Assembly: GCA_949752745.1 (NCBI GenBank)
Contig: OX457027.1
Location: forward strand, 17,688,603-17,752,602
Length of the DNA stretch: 64,000 bases
Origin: Protula sp. h YS-2021
Taxonomy: Eukaryota > Annelida > Polychaeta > Sabellida > Serpulidae
Direction of reading: 5' to 3'
Below, piece after piece: positions 38,015 to 49,827 of the stretch; position 1 is the stretch's first letter; each line of letters starts with the position of its first letter. The translations under genes were made by a program, and so were the position numbers. The notes under the pieces are model-generated. The model searched no databases. It worked only from the letters and a program-made list of their open reading frames with translations, and was not told where the DNA came from.

Positions 38015-41000
38015 TCAAGGAAACTCACGTCTAAAGGGGGGAAATCTAGGAGGAGGTGGGAGTGGGTACTCAAGCGGAAGTTCATGTAAGGGTCTACCCC
38101 ACTCGTTAATAGCAACATAACTTACTTTTGGTCCACCCTGGTACTTATTACCCCTTCCTCCTCTCGGAGGTTGGCGCATAAATTTCCTTTCGCGGTCGAA
38201 TTCTAAGTCTTCTAATTTTTGCGTGAGCGCCAGTTTCTGCTGAATGGCCATGCGCAGAAGCGAGTTGAGCGTTTTCTTTTCCTCCTCAGCAGCCCGCAGC
38301 TGTCGCTGCAGCTCATCCAGCTGCGTGACGTACTCGTCACAGCGCTGCGCGAACATGGCGCGCAGCGAGGCGAACGCGGCCGCGTCCTCCTTCAGCCCCT
38401 TCAGCTCGTTCCTCAGCCGCGCCATGGTCTCCGTTACGATCGACTTCTCGTTCTCGTACTTCTGCTTGAGATTGGCCAGCGCCACCTCGGCCGTCGACTT
38501 GTTGGCCTTGAGCACGCTGCGTAGCGTCGCGATCTGCTCGCGCTTCGTCGACAGCATGGCCTTGAGCTTGACGATCTGCTCCTGCAGCTCCGTGACGTCA
38601 GAGCTCTGGTCGCTGTCCGTGCGCCGCTGTCGTGCCTGCTCGATCGTGCGCTCGACGGCGCGTCGCAGGTACTTGATCTGATCGTGAATCGTCTCCGTCA
38701 GCTTGTAGCACTCCATCGGATCTCCCTTCGGCTCGGCATCCTGCTCCACCTGCGTGCCATCCTTCTCGGGGGATTTCTCGCGGTCACTCCCTGAATCGTT
38801 GGACTTATCACCCGGGCTTTCCCGGCGACGGAACTTGCGACCCTGGACATGTTCCAGCATGACCCTGTTCGGGGTCTCACCATTCACCTCACAGACCAAG
38901 TGGTAAATCGTGGCAAGTTCTTCGGTCACTTTGATGAGCTCGTCAGACGTCGTATTTAGGCTACCCGTGCTTTCTCCAACGGCCTAAACAGAGAAAAATG
39001 AACAACCGATAACCAATGTTCAGTTGTCTCCCGTTATCCCGACTTCACTCTGCCTAACTATACTCTACTCAATTTACACACACAGGCAGGACCACATCTG
39101 TGCCCTCTTTTTCGTTTTGTTTTTCTTCAATAGACTCAAAGGTAATGGCAAAGGTTGAACATCAAGTTACGCTGCACCTTGGAAAAAAATGTTGAAAAAA
39201 TATGTCCCGACAATGATAAAAATACGCCACAGAGATCACGCTGTTCATAATTTTTTGGCTGTGAGGTGTGACAACAAGACAGCCTTTTCAGACAGGGCGA
39301 CGGCAAGGGAGAAACACGACGCTTCTCCATACACGCGTATCAATATAACTTGCATGCTGAGGTTAATCAACAACAGCAGATTTTGGTTCTGGCCCCCTTC
39401 CCCCCAAACAAACCGCGTATAAACTGGCGGCCCAATGACGTGTCAGTTAATCGGGTAGAAATGGCCAACATAAATATCTTTTTGCCCAACATATATATCT
39501 TTTACATAAACAATTTCTCAAGCAAACGTTTTCAGATTTTTTTTAACCTTTCCCTGTTAAAGTTTTGACCTATCATACGGTTACCCCTCAATGTCAAACA
39601 ACACACCGAGTTAATTCACCAGAAAATGCTTGGTGTATTTTAAAGCACCCCGTATGAATTTCCCAGAACAGTGGTTGGGCCAGTGATGTGGGTATTTCAT
39701 CACAGCTTTGTCGGTGTCTAGCGTAAGCATAAAACAGTATCTCACCTCGGTCAGGTTCTTTATGGTCTCCTCATACCCGACTACTTTATTTCTGAGTTTC
39801 ATCACCTCGTCTTTCAGATCTGAGTCATCGACTTTGTCTGCAGAAACCTGTAGCCAGAAACAAGCAACAGCTGACAAAATCACTAACACTTGTATTTTAC
39901 ATCTTTGACACTGTCGAAGAAAAAACTATTATTGAAATATGTACGTTTCATTCGCAGCTATTTTCAATCAATCTGCCTGTCTGATAAAAACAAGTATGTC
40001 AGTAAAACTGACTAAGTCCCCCGCCGGAGTGCAATCACAAGATTTCAAGACATTTCGAGGTCTGACTAAGTCAAGTGGCCGCTTTCTCTTCCGACGCCGA
40101 AACCTATACCCAGGTGCACAACTAAAGCGTTTGTGCTATGCATATGTTACAGGCAAACTGTCAAATCAGGCAGATTATAATCTGACTGAAAATTTCAGGC
40201 AGATTATAAAATTCCTGGTTCGACCAGGCACATTGTAATCTGCCTAAAATTTTTAGGCAGATTGTAATCTGCCTGATTTTGGAGCCTGAAAATTTGACAA
40301 TTTGCCTGAAATGAAAGGATCGTTTGTAATCATGATCCCCCCCCATGCGATTAGGTTGTTGTCTATTCAAATATGTGATCGTAGGAATAAAAGGCGATTG
40401 ATGTAGTCAATTGCAATTAAATTTGAGTGAACAATGGGTCAGCTCGCGCGTTTCATGCGATTTGATTGCCATGTATTTTCTATTGTTACTTTTATCGCAT
40501 GTCTTCATTGACAACTGCAGCAATGTATTTAAATGCAATTGTATCGATCTATGGGGTTTTTGAAATTGCAATTAAACGCACATATTTGTTTCTATTTATT
40601 GTACTAGCTAAAAAAATAAATATGTAACACTGTAACTGTATTTATCAGGTGTCAACTTTTCACCCCCTATTTATACTGTACAGTGTACTGTACATTGCTG
40701 ATCTCAAAATACAATACATCATAGAGGTGTGGGGGTGGATTGAGATTTATATCATTGCACTTATTTTATTAAGAAATTGCAATTTCCAATTGCATTCAAT
40801 CATATCAATACAATTGTAAAAGTCTGATCAATCAAGACATAAAACAAAGCAATCACTAAAAATGTCGCGCATTTACTTAATCAAGAAATTGCAATTAGAA
40901 ATTGCATTTAAACATATCAACAGCATTATGCAGGTGTAATAACTCAAGGTATAAAAGAAAGCAAGTGGTAAACAAATGACATTAGACGAACGGGCATACT

Positions 41001-44000
41001 GACCACTCACATGTATTTAATTGCAATTAGACACATCAATCGCTTTTTATCCCTACGATTACATATTAGATTAATGACAACCAAATCCCATAAAACGCAT
41101 CAGTAGATGCTAAAAAAGCTAGTGTTATGCATGATCACAACCGAATATTTTCGTCTATTTAATTGTAATTGATCATATCAATTGCTTTTCATTCTTACGT
41201 GCACATATTTAAATAGGTAACAACCAAATCGCATGAAACAGCCGGTTATGAATGGGGTGGTTCATGATTACAAACGTTCCTTTCATTTCAGGCAAATTGT
41301 CAAATTTTCAGGCTCCAAAATCAGGCAGATTACAATCTGCCTAAAAATTTCAGGCAGATTACAATGTGCCTGGTTGAACCAGGAATTTTACAATCTGCCT
41401 GAAATTTTCAGGCAGATTATAATTTGCCTGATTTGACAGTTTGCCTGTAACACATATACAAGGTGAAAAGAAAATTCCTTCCAATAGCTCTCCAGATCTG
41501 TCGCGGAAACGACAGCCTATCCCACCATTTCAAGGTCTGACATTTTCGGATTTTGGACGTAGGTCAAATTTTTCGGCCAACGGCAAAACCTATACCCAGG
41601 TGCACAACTAGAGCGTTTATTCTATGCATGTGCAAGATTTGAATGAAATAATACCCCCCCCCCCAGCGGTTCTTGAGATCTGTCGCGGAAAGGACATCCT
41701 ATCCCACCATTTCAAGGTCTGACATTTTCGGATTTTGGACGAAGTCTTAGGCCAAATTTTTCGACCGACAGTAAAACTATACCGTGGTGAACAACTGCAA
41801 CCCTCATTCTATGCATGTGCAAGGTTTAAATGACATATCTCCAGTAGTTCTTGAGATCTGTCGCGGAAACGACACCCTATGCCAAATGTTGACGGACAGA
41901 CGGATGGACCCGAATGCAATAGTCCCCCGCTCCGCGCTACGCGACGGCGGGGGACTAAAAAACATAGCTGTCACAGAAGATATAAACGCATTAATTATAG
42001 AGGTAATGAATGTAGAAAAATAACTTACAGTGTTCTCTAAAGATTTAATCTGGTCTTGAAGTTCCGAAATTTGCTTGAGTGCAGCTGCATAGCTCAACTC
42101 CTTTTTCTTCAAGTTTTTCTTCATCTCCAGAATCGTTGGATCTGCTGTCGAATCTGTTTCATCCATATCATCCTCAATATCATTGGCGAAGTCAACCCCT
42201 GGGGGCAGTGACGTCATAGACGATATGTGTGCTTTCATTTGGGCAATCTTTTCTTTTTGTTCCTCGATTTCGCGCTTGGCGGCGTCGAGAGAGGTTTGCG
42301 TGCTCTCTAGCACGCCGCGTAGACCTCCCTTCTCGTTCTCCGCTTCCTCGAGGAGCTTCTCCAACTTGCGAACTTCATTGACGTGAATCTCCGAGAAAAG
42401 ATCACCCACTGGCGAACTGCCCAATTTGTCACCGGAATTTCCGCTCGAATTAAACTGATCTGGTGCTTTAAAATCGGCTTCGATTTTTTTCAAAGCTGCA
42501 TTTTCGCTCGATTCCTGGTCCTCATTGTGCGCCTCCCTTCTGTTACCAAGGTCGAATCCCAGCCCTAAACTTGCGAGGCTCTGCAGATTGAAGATGGATT
42601 CTGACGTCACACGCTGATCGAGTTCCTTTTTTAGCGCATGTTTCTGTTCGCGCTCTTGCTGCAAAGATTCCAATGCCTCCTCGAGATTTTTCTCCACAAT
42701 TTGTTTTAGTTTCGCAAGCTCCAGAATTTCGCTGTTGAGTTCCTCTAAATCTTCCTTGAGACGTTTGCTTTCTAATTTCATAGCTTCATAGTCCACTTGG
42801 TTTTGCTTCAACTGTAGAACCTGGAATCGTAAACACAAAAAATGCCCAATGAGACACTTAACGTTACAGTTAAGACCATGTACAAGACCATGTACAAGAC
42901 CATGAACAAGACCATAACAAAACCATGTACAAGAGCATTACAAACAAAAACGTAACTGATTTCCTACGGATGCACTGATAAAACTGTATAAGCACAGGGC
43001 AAGACCTCTACCAACTAAATTTATGATAAATTTCAGCCCAGCCTCTTACGGCAATAAATACACACCTGCTGTACGTCATAAGTTTATTCCTTTTTATCGG
43101 GAAATAAAAAGCACCTGTTTCTGCAGCTGTATATTTTCTTCTTCCAGCTCTGAGCAGTCGGCTAAGTTACGCGTCTCACGAAATTTGAGTTCTTTAATTT
43201 CCTTTTTATGCTGCAGTCTTTGTGCTTCCAGGTCGTCGACTTGATGCGTGAGGTCACTTGTAAGCTGACCGAGGCGCTCGTTTTCTGAAGCGAGTCTGGA
43301 ACATATTTGGCAACCTTATTGCTACTCTTTACCTTGAACTGTTACTACATAGCCGCAGTCCCGGTTACTTATTTGCATTTTTGAAATTAGAAAAACATCG
43401 ACGTAATATCATAACGGAAGTACTTTCTTGTTTGTTATTTGATTTACATTTTAGAACAGCACACTTACCTTTCAGCATTTTGACGCGTGTGTTTTAATTC
43501 TGCCTCTAAGTCAGAAATATTTTCCACCAGTTGAGCCTCCCGAATGGCAGACTCCTGTAGAAGACTCTCCTCCGCATGCACGCCGGCTTGGGTGGCTTTC
43601 TTCTGGGTTTGCTGCACCTGACTGAAACTCTGTAAGAGAAAAAAACATAGGTTTAAAAAAATCCAGCCAAGCAGTGAAAATAGCGACCGACATATTTTTG
43701 CTTTGAACCAAGAACACGCGTGTGCTTCCTGTGTGGATTCTTAAAGAAACTGAGCATCAAACTGCACATAAACAGGGAAAGTCACGTAGCCGACCGAGGC
43801 TACCTGACTTTCCTACTTATAACCAAGCTGTTATTTGACAACAAGCAAACATCTACGAGTAGTACCGGTAGTTTAATGTTAGGGCTCTTTCATCACTATT
43901 CTCCATACGGCGGACACCAAACCACCGTCTTTTTACCAATTTCATTCTTTTGTTGTAGGACCCCGTAAAACTTCCTCATTGATTGGGCGATTAACATTTT

Positions 44001-47000
44001 TTATTATTTTATCGCCACATTTGCACTGAAGCCATATAATTACACATTTACTCCTTTCTTCCAATGAGTTTCGGACTTTGGTGCACTGTAAATTGCATAA
44101 CGTAAGGATTCCACTGGGCCATTAATGTGATACACCCTTTCTAAAATAACGCTATTGGCCCCAGCCGTGCGGCGAGATAGACATCAATGACATGTACTAT
44201 GCCAGGAACATTGCCTCTTGCTGCCATAGATGACCTCTAGCTCCGAGTCAGTTCTGACTTCAATAACTTCGTATATCTCTCTGTCTGAGCTGCGAAGCCT
44301 TACAATATCAAGCTAATAAAGGCACGAGTCCTGCATACGTGTCTCTATTATTCAAACATTTACTGTAAGTTCATGCATAAAATATTCTTTTTGCAAACCA
44401 GGCACAATTTTTAATGGGCTGGATATCCCTAACTGTTTCGTTAAAGTGCGGAAAAGTTCGCTTCCGCACTCACCTGTCAAATGTTTGTTTACGATCCGGC
44501 CTTTAAATGTCACTTGACCAAAGTCAAGTGGCCAGAAATTTAAACTAGAACAATGGCTGTTTAGGTGGTAGTTTATTTGTTGTACAAATACAACGAAAAC
44601 GCCCTCACAGTATTAGTATTGTAATAGGCCATTGTCGATCCAAGTTCACGGGGTGATAAAAGAGGATTATTGTTAAATATCGGAAAATGTACATTTAATA
44701 TTGTGGGCACCTGTACTGTGATCATCGACCTACGCAAACATGTTGCATCTTTACTCGAACTTAAGAAAATACTTACATTTTGGCAAACTACGCCTATGAT
44801 TTATTTCGCAGTTGCAGAGGTTGTGTGGCCGCTGCCATATTGTCAGCCAACTTGTACTTGACATTACGGTGTTATGAGTCAACTACGGCCACCTTTAGAT
44901 GGCCGTAGTTGCCTCATAGCCAGGGCTGGTATGATTTAAATCAACTTATTTGAATCATGATTTAAATCAATACAAAAAATTTTTTAAAATTCTTTCTTTA
45001 TTTTTATAAATTAAGATTTTTTCAACAAATTTGCCACTTTAAAGACCTACTTAAAAGCCCCAAGTAATGTGTCGAAACTCAGATGTCAGTGTCACCGCCA
45101 AGAAAAACAAGCGCACAGCATTTTGGTTCGACAGTTTGCATCCCAGCTTGCGGAGTAATGGGTCAGTTGACACACTGTTTGATCAATGTGTGCTTTTATC
45201 AAAGCCTTGCCTCATCCACAGAGCTAAAGCCTGAGTAGCTCCAGTCACTGGGGGCTTAAAGTAATCCCTCCACCCTCATTCAAAGCAACTGCCTGCATAC
45301 ATAAGGTATATAAATACTGAATCAGAGAAAAATGAACTGACAAATTGAGACGTGAACAAATTTTGTTAAAGTGACACTGGATATTTGATTTTCGATTTTA
45401 ATTTTGATGAGTGTATCCTTGGACTGGCACTTTGCACCAGAATATCACTTTTGATTGACTCATGTACATAACCATCAACAAAAGCGTGTTTTAAGGTCAA
45501 GTGTGTTCTCTTTCTATCGTGATGATTTAAATCAAAAACATCGATTTAAATCAAAAAAATAAAAAATCATGATTTTTTAAAAGAAATCATGATTTTTACC
45601 AGCCCTGCACTTAGCACCGTATTGTCAAGTACAAGATGGCTAATAATATGGCAGCGGCCACACTGAAAACATACAATATGGCAACCGCTAATGACCTCAT
45701 AGCCCGATAACTACTTTTGCATAATTAAATCGTATATTCATACTCTCACAACATAACGCCTTGCTTTTTGGCCAAACGTTTGCTGGGTTGTAACTACTTT
45801 TCTTCCGCGGTACATAATTAACAGTGGTAAAAAGTTTTTCGGCACGAGTGCTAACAGGGTCAGTTTGAAAACAAACTAAAATAATTCATAGATGCTGAAT
45901 TAGTTATAAATTTATTTTGTACACCCACAATATTTAGCTTTTAATTTTTTCCATGCTTTTTGAAATACCAGTAACCTATGTTAAACCCGCCTGTGCCTGT
46001 AGTTTCGCCACCTCGAGAAAACAACAATTATTGTGGAACTGCCACTAGTTTTCGAATGCAAAATACAGAGCTGCTATAAGTAAACTGTTAGTACCCTCAT
46101 AGCTGTCAGCAGTCATTTTGAAAAGCGAGTTGATGTTTCTTACAGTTTGCACTTAAAATATTGATATTTCGGGATGACAGAATAAAGTGGCGAGTTACAG
46201 CTAGGGTTGGGTATCGCGGCGCAGTCTGTATCGCGATACGTATCGCGATATTGGCTGTGTATCGCGATACATATCGCGATATTTTGAATTCTTTAAAAGT
46301 GAAAAAAATGCAGCTGTTTTATGGCTGTATTTCCAGGAATTGTAACACTTACCTACGGCATTGATCAGTTATAGATAATGGCCTTATAACAAATACAAGT
46401 TACCAGTGAAACTGATGGAATGTCCCCCGCCACGAATTATGGTCGAATCGAAAAATAATGCGACGTCGCACAACTTCAATATATATATGTTCACTGTAGC
46501 AACAGTCACAAGCCAAGGTTGAATAGCGGCTGAGATATCGCGTGTACAATGTTGCACTGTACGCAACAGAAATACTAAAACATTGCCTATTTTCAACAAG
46601 TTGCCATTTCGTCATTTCTTGGACGAATCGAAAAATAATGCGACGTCGCACAACTTCAATATATATATATATTAACTGTAGCAAAAATCAAAAGCCAGGC
46701 TTGTATAGTGTCTGAGATATTGCGGGGGTGGGGAACTAAAAAGTATGTTGGCAATGGTGGTTTCGGATGCCATCAGCGACATTAATCCCATTACACAAAC
46801 AGCATATATAACTAAATTCTAAGAATATCTGTTTGATTGAGTGGCTAAACTTAAATGTCTGATTGGTATATTTTTAACTTGTAACATCAACAGTTCTAAG
46901 TTCTGTGTTTCAAAATGAAACAACAACAAGGCGTCTACTCTGACATTGAATCGCAAAAAGGTCACATGTTCTTTTTATCATTCAATTATCCAATCAGTTC

Positions 47001-47269
47001 ATATCCAATATAGCAGAAAATTATTCATGTTCTATCCCACTATAATTGGCCTACTAAGTCAGAAATTTACATGAAAAAAATACCGTGAAAATATATCTGA
47101 AACGAAAAGCAGCCGAATATGATGTGTAAAATGATGAACAGCAGCATTGCAGATATCACTCGTTAGAATGTAGGAACAGACCCCCCCCCCCCGGACCAGA
47201 CCCCCCCCCCCGGAACAGACCCCCCTTTTTTGGTAGGAACAGACCCCCCCCAGGAACAGACCCCCCATT

Positions 47270-47310
<41 letters not shown>

Positions 47311-49827
47311 TATATATATTTTTCTGTATTTTATAATTTTCAATTATTATTTTAAATTGCGTGTTTATTAGTAATGCAACACCTTTTCATCACGATGAAA
47401 ACATGTCAGTGTCCTTTCATCATAATGAAAGGGATGAAAGGATGTATTGATGTTGTTTCATCGCAATTGCAATTTGATAAAACTATTAGCGATAGCATAA
47501 TTAATGACGGTGAGATCACACAATTAACACAATTACAGAACTCGAATGCAATCAAAATCTATCTGTCAAAACAATTAACGGAGATTCAATCTGCAGATTA
47601 GCGAAACACCCACACCCCGACCCAAGAGCCGGAGATGTATTCAACAGAAAGTGAAAGTGATTCTGGATATCTGCTCGCTGCTCTGTTATTCCCAAAATAA
47701 CTTGATTTTTTTTAATTTCACAGAGATACTGAAACATTATTATAATTATAAAAAATGGGGGAAGGGGTCTGTTCCTACCACTGCAAAAAAGGGGGGGGGG
47801 TCTGTTCCGGGGGGGGGGGGGGTCTGTTCCGTTTACCCATTCATTAGCACATCACCAAAAGATATTGAATTGAACATGCAGCGGAAAATATCGAAAAATA
47901 TCGATATTTCAAAATTCGTATCGCGATACGTATCATGAGAAAAAATATCGCTGTATCGATAAATATCGCCACCCCTAGTTACAGCTATGCTCGAAAATCC
48001 TGCCCGAAGAAAATACATCGGCCTGGCGTTTTCGTGAATCAAGACATTTTACTTCGCGCATATCATAAGACATGTGTAAAATCCTGTATTTGTTACATAC
48101 CGAAGCATTACGCGATCACGTCCAAAACACGAGAGTTGTTGCGCAAAAACCATTGTACAGTGGCGGACGGTCCTAGGTTACTGGTAGCAATTCAAAAGGT
48201 TTTACTAATTACATAATTTACTGTCACTTTTTCACGTAGTAAACCATGCTCCCTGGGTGTAAACAAATGTCAATTACTGCGGAAGATTTGTGGTTATTTC
48301 CCTATTTTGTTCTTGTAAAGAAAGCGTAACACAGAAGTTATGTATCATTGCCGTTGTACTTTGAGGGCCTTTAGCGAATGTCAATAAAGACTGTGGGTTG
48401 TTGAATTTTGCACAACATCGCCACAGAGGTGCCTCAAAGCAAGGGTAGCTGACTTGCATATTGTTAGCGGACCGCTTCTTATAGCTACAAGGACGAGACA
48501 GTAATTGGGACAAAATGTTGAGTTTTTAATGATTTTAGGGGAACATACCTCAACTTACACGTGAACAAATATATACCACCGACAGAAGAGGTATAACCAA
48601 ATATTGCTAGTATAAAACACAGCAACTTCCCAGTATACGGACGTCAAAACACACAAAAGTATAAATTGTGTTTCTAAGGTAAACAATAGACAAGTTTGGG
48701 ACATAAAATGTCGGCCTGAACATGAACCAATCACAAACAGCGTTACAACCGATGTCCCAGAACTTAGATGGCGACGTCAACAGCTGATCAATCTGGCTGG
48801 TTTTATTAACTTTTCTCTTGGAAAACAAATGATACTTTCAATTTTATGTTACAATATTATGAGATACACTTTCCAAAGTATGTTGATCTAAGAATATCCA
48901 ATAATAAAACGAGTAAACCAGGTTTCAGCCTATCTGTGTCAAATGTCTCATTCTACCCTCCGTCCCATTCTACGGTTTGGGCCTTGTAAGAAGATAGTCC
49001 TACATGACTCTTGCGGTCTTCCCATGACAGCAAGAGTCACAGTTCCTATAATAGGAAATGTCATTGATGTCAATTTTTAAATCCCGGCGCACGACTGGGG
49101 CCAACGGCATTATTTTAGAAAGGGTGCATCAGATAAATGGCCCAATTATAAATTATGGCGCACAAGTTTTATGGTCAGATACGATTTTTTCTGCTGAGAA
49201 CAATATGTGTTTCCTTTGATCAGGATATCGAACCCCTCATTATCGCCCACAACAACAATAAATCCACAGTTGAAGAACCACGCTTTACTCTAGTTTGGGA
49301 GTTTCGCTGAGGCCGAAAATAATGCGCCAGGGTACTTCTCAGTGTGCATTTAAAGAAAAAGCCTGCCAGTTCGAGCCTCGGTGTCCTTGAACGTGCGCCG
49401 AAAGATCCAGAGCCTTGAAAATTGAGATCAATGGCCATTTCTATTGAACAGAAAGGAACTGTGACCCTTTCTGTCCTAGGAAGATAGAAAGGGTCCGCTG
49501 GGACTAGTAAGAAGACCGCAAGAGTCGTCACAATTAGAACTAGTATCTTCCCTTGGTTTTATTCGGCAGTGAAACCTGTCGCTGATACAAATTACTTCAT
49601 AAAGAACTTGCCTCTTTCATACAATCAAGCTCATGCTTTGCTGTTTCTAATGCATTTTCTAATTCTTCATAATGTTGTTGAAGCTGTTGTTTTTCTTCCA
49701 AAACCGCCAACCCATATTCAGCGGCCTGAACCTTCTCTTCAGTAGTCTGTTCCAGTTCATTCTGCAAGCGAGCTATTTCTTCACTCAGCTCTCTGATAAT
49801 TTCTTGGGAATCCAAAGGATCCGACAT
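38015..49827 (-). CDS. BICD: Bicaudal-D dynein adaptor, six coding exons
   Basis: Coding exons on the minus strand: 49827-49612, 43629-43469, 43295-43115, 42820-42029, 39847-39746 and 38983-38015. Their sum is 2,421 nt, giving 806 residues, with phases consistent at every junction. Exon 1 has the N-terminal coiled coil with [18 protein letters not shown]. Exon 3 has [20 protein letters not shown]. The last exon has [16 protein letters not shown] and the highly conserved cargo-binding coiled coil [20 protein letters not shown] followed by [19 protein letters not shown]. Bicaudal-D links dynein/dynactin to Rab6, RanBP2 or Egalitarian cargo. Length is close to vertebrate BICD1/2. The tail is unusually Pro/Gly/Arg-rich ([13 protein letters not shown], then [11 protein letters not shown]). 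Intron 1 begins GCAAGT, a GC-AG intron. Confidence 0.95.
40150..41447. mobile_element. Non-autonomous DNA transposon with long TIRs, TA target
   Basis: CAGGCAAACTGTCAAATCAGG at the left end is mirrored at the right end, and the inverted arms extend about 230 bp (built from AGGCAGATTRTAATCTGCC motifs). TA dinucleotides flank both ends (40148-40149 and 41448-41449), as for Tc1/mariner/Tigger elements. The 1.3-kb body has no transposase. It lies in a Bicaudal-D intron. Confidence 0.75.
41460..41960. repeat. Partial tandem repeats with GATCTGTCGCGGAAA
   Basis: Three units at about 41490, 41660 and 41840 share AGATCTGTCGCGGAAACGAC, the ATTTCAAGGTCTGAC block and the CTATACC-GGTG-ACAACT block. A related unit lies at 40045-40145 on the other side of the transposon, which therefore inserted into this array. 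Confidence 0.65.
44921..45607. mobile_element. hAT-like non-autonomous element
   Basis: CAGGGCTGGTA at the start is mirrored by TACCAGCCCTG at the end. The subterminal regions are full of TGATTTAAATCA words. The flanks CTCATAGC and CACTTAGC agree at 6 of 8 positions, consistent with an aged 8-bp hAT duplication. It is inserted into a foldback sequence: 44826-44872 and about 45612-45658 are inverted copies (GTGGCCGCTGCCATATT). Confidence 0.7.
46202..47977. mobile_element. hAT-like element with perfect 8-bp target duplication
   Basis: The left end TAGGGTTGGGTATCG and right end CGCCACCCCTA are imperfect inverted termini, flanked by GTTACAGC at 46194-46201 and 47978-47985. Subterminal DNA is rich in TATCGCGATA words. 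No transposase is present. Inside are two copies of the ACAACTTCAATATATATA repeat (46440-46700), and a block bounded by GGAACAGACCCC (47173) and GGGGTCTGTTCC (47766) that may be a nested element. Confidence 0.82.

Noticed and set aside
44670..44861. 63-codon frame with hydrophobic segments
   Set aside because: Lies beside and partly within foldback repeat DNA in a Bicaudal-D intron; no support.
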